Source of the DNA: Actinomycetes bacterium
GTDB taxonomy: Bacteria > Actinomycetota > Acidimicrobiia > Acidimicrobiales > JAJYPT01
NCBI GenBank assembly: GCA_021795135.1
Contig: JAJYPT010000034.1
Location: forward strand, 1 to 12,461
Length of the DNA stretch: 12,461 nt
Reading direction: 5' to 3'
Positions 7,231-12,461 of this stretch are shown piece after piece. The position numbers and the translations under genes were made by a program. The notes beneath the pieces are model-generated. The model was not told where the DNA came from. It saw only the letters and a program-made list of their open reading frames with translations, and made no database searches. Numbering within the stretch: the stretch's first letter is position 1; the number at the start of each line of letters is the position of its first letter.

Positions 7231-7722
7231 CTAACCAACTTTAGGCACAGCAGAAGGCTTGGCTGGAGTATAGGAATTGGAATGTTTTACCATAACTTTA
7301 GAACTATAAAAAGTTAGACCACTAGAGCCAAAATGACCATCTAATACTACTGGAATACCGGGTTTGAACATCTGAGGAGGATTTCCAGTACTTATCACAG
7401 GAACACTTACATGAGATTGTTCAATAGAAAAATAAAGCTTAGTTCCCACCCTATGCAAACTACCTGGAACAACAGAACCTTTGATCCTAAAAGGACTTGT
7501 TCCAAGTTGACTACGTTGAGCAACAGCTTGCTTAGTGGTTAGATAATATTGGATTGCACTTCCTATACCTTTGTAAATCAAAAACGAAATAGCTGCTAAA
7601 ACTACAATTACCGCCAGACGTAGTCTTAGTTTGGAATTAGATTTTTTAGGTTTTGCAGAACCATACATCTCAAAAGAACTAGCTTGAGGACTTTGTTCTC
7701 CTTTTGGCAATACTGCAGTCAT
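7231..7722 (-). CDS. ccmE: CcmE, heme chaperone with His-type heme handle
   Basis: 163 residues: a hydrophilic N-terminus (1-33), a membrane anchor (34-52), and an OB-fold domain outside the membrane (75-145). The heme attachment motif is H147-SNS-Y151, the HxxxY form that binds heme covalently through histidine, not the CxxxY form known from some archaea and sulfate reducers. FRIKGSVVPGSL (78-89) resembles the usual start of the OB fold. It receives heme from CcmABCD and delivers it to CcmF. The N-terminal tail is longer than in E. coli. The ATG overlaps the ccmD stop by four bases. ccmE shares one reading frame with ccmF, ccmG and ccmH. Confidence 0.94.
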   Translation of the reverse strand: MTAVLPKGEQSPQASSFEMYGSAKPKKSNSKLRLRLAVIVVLAAISFLIYKGIGSAIQYYLTTKQAVAQRSQLGTSPFRIKGSVVPGSLHRVGTKLYFSIEQSHVSVPVISTGNPPQMFKPGIPVVLDGHFGSSGLTFYSSKVMVKHSNSYTPAKPSAVPKVG

Positions 7723-7862
7723 GATTTGCTTTCTGAATTAGAATCGATTTTTAACTCTTGAGCTAGTTTAGATACAGAATGAGACTTATATAAAATCCAA
7801 GCAGTATAAGAACCAATCGATCCAAAAGTTATTAAATAAGCAGCTTCTACATAAGCATTCAT
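7719..7862 (-). CDS. ccmD: CcmD, small membrane protein of the heme-export complex
   Basis: A 47-codon frame (ATG at 7862, TGA ending at 7719) fills the gap between ccmC and ccmE exactly. The start overlaps the ccmC stop by four bases (ATGA), and the stop overlaps the ccmE start by four (ATGA). The product begins MNAYVEAAYLITFGSIGSY and has one membrane helix at about 8-25, followed by a charged tail (YKSHSVSKLAQELKID, 25-40). This is the usual CcmD form: AY near the N-terminus, one helix, then basic residues. CcmD helps release heme-loaded CcmE from CcmABC. Sequence conservation in CcmD is low, so the call rests on size, topology and the exact position between ccmC and ccmE. Confidence 0.88.
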   Translation of the reverse strand: MNAYVEAAYLITFGSIGSYTAWILYKSHSVSKLAQELKIDSNSESKS

Positions 7863-8677
7863 TTTTGCACCAACACTTGTGAATCAGGACCTTGTTTGGA
7901 AGAAGTTGATAAAGATGTTTTGCTATGACTATCTTGTGAAGTTTCTACTAAATCTTTATTTACCTCTCCCCTGCGCTCTCTCAAAGCAACTTCTAGGCCA
8001 TATAGCTCAATTTTTTCTTCTAATTTTATAACTCCAAGTCTAGTAAAAAGGAGCCAAAGCCAAACCAAAGTAAAAGCGATAAAGCCAATCAATAAAGTAT
8101 CTGCCATAATTCCATGAATTTGAGCTGGTTGGCCTGGATTGAAAACAGTAGGTTTTTGATGCAAGCTATGCCACCAAAGTACCGACATTTGGACAATTGG
8201 TACATCTATAAACGCAATCAAAGCAGCAATGGCTGAACGCTTGGATCTTTGATTAATATCTCCAGGAAGTTTCCTTAGAGCCAAATAACCTAAATAAAGA
8301 ACAAATAATAAAGCAGTAGCTGTTAACAAAGGGTCCCACGTCCACCACACTCCCCAAGTTGGGCGACCCCAAATAGATCCAGTCACCAAAGTAAGTCCGG
8401 TAAAGACCACTCCTACTTCTGCAGAAGCTCCTGAGAGTTGATCCCATATTCTTGCTCTGGTTCTTTTCCAAAGGTAAAGTCCACTAGCAATAGCAGTAGT
8501 TCCATAAGCTAAAAAAGCTACCCACGCCAAAGGAGGATGTATATATATTATTCTCACCATTTGACCCTGTATTGCATCAGGAGGTGTAATTTTGAGTCCC
8601 AAAACTAAAGTAGCTCCTATAAATATCAAAGCTAAGAACCCAATTACTCTAATTACTGGCGATTTTTTTGGCTTCAT
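7859..8677 (-). CDS. ccmC: CcmC, heme-handling membrane protein that loads CcmE
   Basis: 272 residues with about six membrane helices between 10 and 215. The tryptophan-rich motif is WGVWWTWDPLLT (108-119). Likely heme-ligand histidines are H47 (YIHPP) and H173 (SLHQ); H170 lies nearby. CcmC presents heme to CcmE at the outer membrane face and binds CcmAB and CcmD. After the last helix there is a hydrophilic tail of about 55 residues (218-272), charged and then rich in Ser, Thr and Gln, longer than in E. coli CcmC. The ATG directly follows the ccmB TAA in the same frame and has GGAGGAG six bases upstream, the best ribosome binding site of the operon. The 3' end overlaps ccmD. Confidence 0.95.
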   Translation of the reverse strand: MKPKKSPVIRVIGFLALIFIGATLVLGLKITPPDAIQGQMVRIIYIHPPLAWVAFLAYGTTAIASGLYLWKRTRARIWDQLSGASAEVGVVFTGLTLVTGSIWGRPTWGVWWTWDPLLTATALLFVLYLGYLALRKLPGDINQRSKRSAIAALIAFIDVPIVQMSVLWWHSLHQKPTVFNPGQPAQIHGIMADTLLIGFIAFTLVWLWLLFTRLGVIKLEEKIELYGLEVALRERRGEVNKDLVETSQDSHSKTSLSTSSKQGPDSQVLVQK

Positions 8678-9346
8678 TTATTGCTCCTCCAGCAAAGGCC
8701 CGAAAGCTAAAACTCCCACTGTTAAATATACAACCGCAAATACTCCCAAAATTCTAATCCAAGGATGGCTGCTACCTATAACTGTGCCAAGTTCTGTTTG
8801 AAAAGCCTTAGTAGCCGAAAGCAATACAGGAGCAGAAATTGGCAAAAATAAAAGTGGCAAAAGAGTATCTTTTGTCTTAAAACTGCTAGCCAAGGAACCG
8901 AATATGGTTCCAGCAGCAGCTAATCCAAGAGTGGATAGAATAGTAATTGAAATTAATAAAAAATAATTATGCAAAGTAGCTGAATATAAAACAACTATCC
9001 CAAATCCCAAAATAATTTCCAACACAAACATCTCTATAGTCAAAACGATTACTTTGCCTAAAAAAATACCTCCAGGATCAAGGCCTAATAAACGCAAGCC
9101 ATCTCTTGTTGATGAAGATGTTTCTATAGAAAAGCTTCTATGTATCGCTAAAGACATAGAAAATAGTACTGCAACCCAAAAAAGCCCAGGCGCTGCCAAA
9201 ATTAGTTTGTGTTGGTGGGTATCAAGAGCAAAAGCAAAAAGAATCAAAATAACAATAGCCATTGGAGCTACTTGATTTGTAGTTACCTTAGAACGAAATT
9301 CTATTTTTAGATCTTTTCTGATTATCAATAAAGCATCATGCAACAT
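8678..9346 (-). CDS. ccmB: CcmB, membrane subunit of the CcmAB heme-maturation ABC transporter
   Basis: 222 residues, the usual CcmB length, with six predicted helices starting near 28-42. The N-terminus RKDLKIEFRSK (10-20) and RDGLRLLGLDPGGIFLGK (81-98) are family-typical. CcmB pairs with CcmA; ATP use by the pair releases holo-CcmE from CcmC and CcmD. The ATG lies inside the end of ccmA (11-base overlap), and the TAA stop is directly followed by the ccmC ATG. Both junctions point to coupled translation. Confidence 0.93.
   Translation of the reverse strand: MLHDALLIIRKDLKIEFRSKVTTNQVAPMAIVILILFAFALDTHQHKLILAAPGLFWVAVLFSMSLAIHRSFSIETSSSTRDGLRLLGLDPGGIFLGKVIVLTIEMFVLEIILGFGIVVLYSATLHNYFLLISITILSTLGLAAAGTIFGSLASSFKTKDTLLPLLFLPISAPVLLSATKAFQTELGTVIGSSHPWIRILGVFAVVYLTVGVLAFGPLLEEQ
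8684..8690 (-). promoter_or_regulatory. Strong ribosome binding site for ccmC inside the end of ccmB
   Basis: GGAGGAG on the minus strand lies six bases before the ccmC ATG and codes for part of the CcmB C-terminus (LLEEQ). It is an almost ideal anti-Shine-Dalgarno match and stands out because most other junctions in this operon have weak or no sites. Confidence 0.75.
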
Positions 9347-10043
9347 TTGTAGAATCCGATTTAGTACTTTTGGGAATTAGAATTTCATCTGAGGTTGACA
9401 AATGAGACGCTACAATATGGCCCCCTGCCATTGTTATAACTCGAGTTGAAAGTTCTACAGCTCTATTTGCCTCATGAGAAGAAAGGATGATAGTTACGCC
9501 TTGGCTACTTGCTTGAGTTATAAGAGAATCTAAAAGGTCTCTAGCATCTGCATCTAGACCCGCGTGAGGTTCATCTAAAAGCCAAATTTCACACTGCCTA
9601 GCAATCAAAGTTGCAATAGCAGCTCTTCTGCGCTGTCCTACAGACAAACGCGAGGTTAAAACTTTGCTAAGACGTCCAGAAAGACCCATATGGTCTAATG
9701 CTTGATCTATGTGGTCCAAACCCGCCCCAGAAGCTTTAAGATAAAACCGCATATTTTCTTCTATGGTCAAATCTTCATACAAAAAGTCAGAATGAGACAA
9801 AAAACCCATTTTCTGTCTCAAGACGCGCTTATTTTTAAGCAAATCTTGACCCAATATATAAATAGTTCCAGAAGATATGGAAACTAGTCCCCCAATAGCG
9901 CGCAACAGACTTGTCTTGCCTGTGCCATTGGAGCCTTGAAGGAAAATAATTTCTCCCCGCGCAACTTCAAGGTCAACTCCGGACAAAATCGGATAAGAAC
10001 CAGACAAAGCTACAACTGATTGAAGAGTTATTACATTTTCCAT
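9336..10043 (-). CDS. ccmA: CcmA, ATPase subunit of the CcmAB complex
   Basis: 235-residue ABC ATPase on the cytoplasmic face, partner of CcmB. Walker A is GSNGTGKT (37-44) and the signature is LSVGQRRR (133-140). Walker B and D-loop are IWLLDEPHAGLD (153-164), and the switch histidine is H190. The region after Walker A has FLSHSDFLYEDLT (81-93), with His where many ABC proteins have the Q-loop Gln, as in other CcmA proteins. It is first in the operon. No Shine-Dalgarno precedes the ATG, and a -10-like TATTAG lies six bases upstream, so the mRNA may be leaderless. Sequence alone could suggest another ABC ATPase, but the following ccmB settles it. Confidence 0.95.
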   Translation of the reverse strand: MENVITLQSVVALSGSYPILSGVDLEVARGEIIFLQGSNGTGKTSLLRAIGGLVSISSGTIYILGQDLLKNKRVLRQKMGFLSHSDFLYEDLTIEENMRFYLKASGAGLDHIDQALDHMGLSGRLSKVLTSRLSVGQRRRAAIATLIARQCEIWLLDEPHAGLDADARDLLDSLITQASSQGVTIILSSHEANRAVELSTRVITMAGGHIVASHLSTSDEILIPKSTKSDSTNVA

Positions 10044-10049
10044 GCGCTT

Positions 10050-10077
10050 CTAATATCGTAGAAGGCTTTAGGGTCAA
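10050..10077 (-). promoter_or_regulatory. Candidate promoter of the ccm operon
   Basis: Reading leftward, TTGACC (10077-10072) is a good -35. After 16 bp comes TATTAG (10055-10050), a modest -10, six bases before the ccmA ATG. TACGAT (10060-10055) is an alternative -10 if no -35 is needed. Either places the start point at or within a few bases of the ATG. The -35 begins two bases after a long inverted repeat. Confidence 0.45.
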
Positions 10078-10079
10078 TA

Positions 10080-10118
10080 TTCCAAGCGAGAAAGAAAAAA
10101 TTTATTTCTCGCTTGGAA
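10080..10118 (-). terminator. Long hairpin between the GMD gene and ccmA, probable terminator
   Basis: TTCCAAGCGAGAAA (10080-10093) and its exact complement TTTCTCGCTTGGAA (10105-10118) form a 14-bp stem around an 11-base loop. Three more A-T pairs are possible inside, past one mismatch. It lies 38 bases after the GDP-mannose dehydratase stop and just before the ccm promoter, where it would stop readthrough into ccm. Neither strand has a long T run after the stem (minus strand continues TATTGACCC), so it is not a classical intrinsic terminator. An operator role is possible. Confidence 0.5.
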
Positions 10119-10155
10119 AACAAAGATCTATATTACAAAAACTTAAGAGATGCCC

Positions 10156-11127
10156 CTATTTTATCTGAGAACTCAAAGTATCGTAATCTGCTTGTACCAT
10201 CATAGAAACAAGCTCTTGAAAGCCTACTTTACGTTTCCAGCCTAAAGTTTTTTCTGCATTTGAAGGATCCCCTACCAAAAGGTCAACCTCTGCAGGTCTC
10301 ATAAAACGCTCGTCCATAATTACATAGTCTTTATAATCAAGATCTAAGTAAGAAAACGCCGTTTCACAAAATTCGCGCACCGAATGGGTCTCTCCAGTTG
10401 CAATAACAAAGTCTTGTGGTTGGTCTTGTTGCAACATAAGCCACATAGCCATTACATAATCTTGGGCATAGCCCCAATCACGTTGTGCATCTAGATTACC
10501 CAATGCAAGCTTGTCTTGGAGACCTAGTTTTATTTTTGCAACAGCATAAGAGATCTTGCGAGTGACAAATTCCAATCCACGCCTGGGGCTTTCATGGTTG
10601 AAAAGTATACCCGAAGAAGCATGAAGTCCATAACTTTCCCTATAATTTATAGTAATCCAATGTCCATATACCTTGGCTACTCCATAGGGACTGCGAGGAT
10701 AAAAAGGGGTGGACTCTTTTTGGGGAACTTCTTGTACTTTGCCAAACATTTCGCTAGAGCTAGCTTGATATAGCCTTATTTCAGGATCTACTGTTCTAAT
10801 GGCATCCAATACTCTAGTTACTCCCAAAGCAGTAGTTTCTCCTGTCAAGACAGGTTGACCCCAAGAGGTCTGTACAAAAGATTGGGCAGCTAAATTATAA
10901 ACCTCATGAGGTCGATGCTCTTTTAAAATATTAATCATCGATACCTCATCGAGTAAATCTCCAGGTACTAATGTCAATTTATCTTGGATGTGAGCAATAC
11001 GTTCAAAATTTAAGGTACTTGACCTTCTGATCATACCTACAACTTCATATCCTTGTTCTAAAAGGAAGTCAGCTAAATAAGATCCATCTTGACCTGTTAT
11101 ACCGGTGATTAAAGCCTTGCGCGTCAT
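10156..11127 (-). CDS. gmd: GDP-mannose 4,6-dehydratase
   Basis: 323 residues from ATG at 11127. Cytoplasmic NAD(P)-dependent short-chain dehydrogenase that turns GDP-mannose into GDP-4-dehydro-6-deoxy-mannose, precursor of GDP-fucose, GDP-rhamnose and related surface sugars. Motifs in this numbering: cofactor loop GITGQDGSYL (9-18), catalytic SSSE (123-126), and Y148/K152 in SPYGVAKVYG. Family segments NHESPRRGLEFVTRKI and LGNLDAQRDWGYAQDYV follow, and RPAEVDLLVGDPSN is near the end. An in-frame TTG at 11160 would add 11 residues. I prefer the ATG because families start MxKALITGITGQDG. Neither start has a clear ribosome binding site. No fucose synthase or GDP-rhamnose reductase is in view, so the end product is unknown. 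It is transcribed with ccm but separated from it by a hairpin and a promoter. Confidence 0.96.
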   Translation of the reverse strand: MTRKALITGITGQDGSYLADFLLEQGYEVVGMIRRSSTLNFERIAHIQDKLTLVPGDLLDEVSMINILKEHRPHEVYNLAAQSFVQTSWGQPVLTGETTALGVTRVLDAIRTVDPEIRLYQASSSEMFGKVQEVPQKESTPFYPRSPYGVAKVYGHWITINYRESYGLHASSGILFNHESPRRGLEFVTRKISYAVAKIKLGLQDKLALGNLDAQRDWGYAQDYVMAMWLMLQQDQPQDFVIATGETHSVREFCETAFSYLDLDYKDYVIMDERFMRPAEVDLLVGDPSNAEKTLGWKRKVGFQELVSMMVQADYDTLSSQIK

Positions 11128-11200
11128 TGGTTCGTATTTTGACACATAGACAGCAGGCAAGTAGCTAAAACTTCGAAAAAATTTTTAATTTTCATACCTG

Positions 11201-11230
11201 ATTATCTACAAAAACAATTTTCTCAAACAA
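11201..11230 (-). promoter_or_regulatory. Possible promoter of the GDP-mannose dehydratase gene
   Basis: Reading leftward, TTGTTT (11230-11225), an 18-bp spacer and GATAAT (11206-11201) resemble a sigma-70 promoter with a good -10 and poor -35. It would give a 5' leader of roughly 65-70 bases before the ATG. In DNA this AT-rich such matches are frequent. Confidence 0.25.
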
Positions 11231-11310
11231 CTAATATCGCCAATTGATAACAATAAATATTTTATAATCTATTATTTTTTGCCTATAGTGACTACAAAAT
11301 CCTCTAACCA

Positions 11311-11352
11311 ATATTGTCATAAAAGAATTTATAAACTCTTTTATGACAATAT
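11311..11352. repeat. Perfect 16-bp inverted repeat with 10-base spacer
   Basis: ATATTGTCATAAAAGA (11311-11326) is exactly complementary to TCTTTTATGACAATAT (11337-11352). No T run follows on either strand, and it lies between divergent genes, so a terminator makes little sense here. It could be an operator, a hairpin in a leader RNA, or a dispersed repeat. Confidence 0.75.
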
Positions 11353-11383
11353 CTTTCAATTCATCTACAAATTTCTATTATCA

Positions 11384-11418
11384 TAAGGCAAGTTGCCAAG
11401 CCTCTGAGATAAGCCTTA
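11384..11418. repeat. Overlapping short inverted repeats in the intergenic region
   Basis: GGCAA-G-TTGCC (11387-11397) is a 5-bp palindrome around a central G. TAAGGC (11384-11389) can instead pair with GCCTTA (11413-11418), so two alternative folds share bases. The segment is noticeably richer in G and C than its surroundings. A leader-RNA switch or an operator are possible. Confidence 0.4.
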
Positions 11419-11459
11419 CCATTTTGATAATCAAAAAAAACAAGCTCAAGTTGGTATTG

Positions 11460-11495
11460 TTATGTTTGTTTTTAAAAATAGTTTCTCAAACATAA
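11460..11495. repeat. 9-bp inverted repeat in the intergenic region
   Basis: TTATGTTTG (11460-11468) pairs exactly with CAAACATAA (11487-11495) across 18 bases that include TTTTTAAAAA. It is the third dyad within 200 bp upstream of the rightward surface-protein gene. Confidence 0.45.
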
Positions 11496-11708
11496 AAGTA
11501 ACTGTTAGAAATAGTGGGAGTCTTTGTTTTTAGTAATTGTAATTTATTGAATTTTGATTCTAGTTTTTTAGTTTTTTGAGGTTTGATTTGGCTTTATAAA
11601 ATATTAAAAATTTCTCAAGTTATCGATTTGTCAATCCGAAATAAGACAAAGAGGAATTTTTAAAAAATAGTTATAGTTTCAAAAAACAAAATTAAAGGCA
11701 CTAAGTTT

Positions 11709-12461
11709 ATGAATGACGACAAAGATACAAAACAAGAAACAAGTGCCTCTTCTAAACCTTTAAAAATTGTAACTGCACATAAAACCTTTCTCTTAGGTTT
11801 TTTTACCGCAACTGCTGGAGTAGGTCTAATAGGCATTTCCCTATATAGCGCTGCTTCAATCAATTCTCAAACAGGCAACTCTTATACAAAACCAGCTTTT
11901 CGTGTTGTAAAGCCATTATCTATAAACAAAAAGAGATCTATTTCTTCTAATTACCAATCTAAAATCTTTAGCAATAACTATTTAAGTATTCCAACACCTT
12001 TTATATCTTTGAGCCAACCTCTTCAAACTAGTTCTATATCTTTAAAGCCAACCCACAACAACACTTCAACTGTTGCACCCCCCACTCATACAACTACACC
12101 AAATAATATTTTATCCCCAATGGCTAGCCAGGCTGTAGCAACTGTTGCACCTGTTGTTCATACAACTACAGCTATGCCTATCAAACAACCCAATCCTCAA
12201 CCTGTACATACCCAACCCAGCCCTCAAAGCGTCCGGGGAAATCCTCACCCCCAACCTGTAAAGATAAATCCTCCTCAAGCCGTCCGGATAAGTGCAGATA
12301 TTCAAAATCAAACTAAAGATCATCAAAAACCTGCCCAATCACAGCCTAGTCCTGGGGTTGAGATCACAAAAAAGCAACTTCAGATACAAACTCAAATTTT
12401 AGAATCTAATACTTCAATCCAAACTAAGTCTAATTCTTTGGATAATAAAGAAGTCAATATC
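11709..12461 (+). CDS. Membrane-anchored Pro/Thr/Gln-rich surface protein of unknown function, 3' end cut by the window
   Basis: An open frame from ATG at 11709 runs 251 codons off the right edge with no stop. AAAGG (11694-11698) lies 10 bases upstream, and an in-frame TAA at 11661 excludes an earlier start. Residues 1-25 are hydrophilic and end basic (KTFLL follows). Residues 26-48 form one hydrophobic helix, a signal anchor or an uncleaved signal peptide, so the rest should lie outside the membrane. Residues 50-251 are low-complexity, rich in Ser, Thr, Pro, Gln and Asn. They include a repeated TVAPxxHTTT (121-130 and 145-154) and NPxPQxV-like units (162-192). No cysteine and no catalytic motif are visible. 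I do not recognise a family. It could be the stalk of a larger cell-wall or peptidoglycan-binding protein whose domain lies beyond the window, or a disordered adhesin-like protein. Confidence 0.7.
   Translation, partial: MNDDKDTKQETSASSKPLKIVTAHKTFLLGFFTATAGVGLIGISLYSAASINSQTGNSYTKPAFRVVKPLSINKKRSISSNYQSKIFSNNYLSIPTPFISLSQPLQTSSISLKPTHNNTSTVAPPTHTTTPNNILSPMASQAVATVAPVVHTTTAMPIKQPNPQPVHTQPSPQSVRGNPHPQPVKINPPQAVRISADIQNQTKDHQKPAQSQPSPGVEITKKQLQIQTQILESNTSIQTKSNSLDNKEVNI
12069..12170 (+). repeat. Imperfect 30-bp direct repeat within the surface-protein gene
   Basis: ACTGTTGCACC...CATACAACTACA occurs at 12069-12098 and 12141-12170, offset 72 bp (24 codons) and identical at 24 of 30 positions. 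All differences lie in the middle seven bases. Both copies are in frame and encode TVAPPTHTTT and TVAPVVHTTT. This suggests a fairly recent internal duplication. Confidence 0.7.

Larger units (their letters stand above)
11128..11708. other. AT-rich non-coding region between divergent genes, with several inverted repeats
   Basis: About 580 bp with no credible gene on either strand; frames are short and broken by many stops. There is no tRNA-like sequence and no riboswitch motif I recognise. It separates the leftward GDP-mannose dehydratase gene from the rightward surface-protein gene and so should hold both promoters. Besides the inverted repeats listed separately, it has a TTTGTC/GACAAA pair (11627-11632 and 11645-11650) and TAAAAT (11597-11602), a possible -10 without a good -35. 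Confidence 0.7.

Noticed and set aside
8253..9887. Small frames opposite or overlapping ccmC, ccmB and ccmA (8253-8471, 8592-8801, 9054-9275, 9702-9887)
   Set aside because: All lie within conserved ccm genes in other frames and show no recognisable protein features.
11384..11500. Riboswitch of a known class (c-di-GMP, c-di-AMP, cobalamin) upstream of the surface-protein gene
   Set aside because: I could not find the conserved cores of these classes; only generic dyads are visible.
11462..11533. 23-codon plus-strand frame beginning MFVFKNSF in the intergenic region
   Set aside because: It is very short, has no good ribosome binding site, and overlaps an inverted repeat; such frames are expected by chance in AT-rich DNA.
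11660..12338. Minus-strand frames at 11660-11863 and 12111-12338
   Set aside because: They oppose the long rightward open frame starting at 11709, which has a binding site, a clean anchor helix and in-frame repeats. The minus frames have none of these.
1..12461. CRISPR array, insertion sequence, prophage or toxin-antitoxin module
   Set aside because: There are no regularly spaced repeats, no transposase or integrase motifs and no small gene pairs of that type. The direct repeats seen are short and inside genes.

Overview
The window is AT-rich, densely packed bacterial DNA. It most likely comes from a low-GC member of the Actinobacteriota, possibly Acidimicrobiia-like, but no rRNA or other decisive marker is present. 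This rests on four things: an Mrp ATPase without the CxxC motif, a SufR-type regulator with actinobacterial-style cysteine spacing, a CcmI-like protein with a cytoplasmic coiled coil before its membrane segment, and two genes that look leaderless. Most well-known actinobacteria mature cytochromes c by System II (CcsA/ResB). A complete System I (Ccm) set in this setting is therefore a useful lineage marker.

Left part (1-3254), iron-sulfur and sulfur handling. The mrp gene runs leftward. A SufR-like Fe-S-responsive repressor gene and a cysteine desulfurase gene run rightward from the shared 64-bp gap. The two rightward genes are one base apart and probably form one operon. The gap holds a near-consensus promoter, with an ACAC-G-GTGT dyad across its -35 end and spacer.

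Middle (3287-10043), cytochrome c maturation. A leftward operon carries ccmA-B-C-D-E-F-G-H-I in alphabetical order, with junctions overlapping or at most nine bases apart. It includes a 47-codon ccmD that overlaps both neighbours by four bases. CcmAB with CcmC and CcmD load heme onto CcmE. CcmE passes it to the CcmF/CcmH/CcmI ligation machinery, and CcmG and CcmH handle the thiols of the apocytochrome. The key histidines and cysteines are present in every component. ccmE, ccmF, ccmG and ccmH all lie in one reading frame, interrupted only by single TAG, TGA and TAA stops.

Right part (10044-12461). A perfect 14-bp inverted repeat separates ccmA from a leftward GDP-mannose 4,6-dehydratase gene (nucleotide-sugar synthesis for surface glycans). 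Then comes about 580 bp of very AT-rich non-coding DNA with several inverted repeats, including a perfect 16-bp pair. The last feature is the start of a rightward gene for a membrane-anchored Pro/Thr/Gln-rich surface protein of unknown function, which is cut by the window edge.

I see no mobile element, CRISPR array, tRNA or rRNA, and no clear evidence of an undescribed multi-gene system. The least explained parts are the right-hand surface protein and the structured intergenic region before it.
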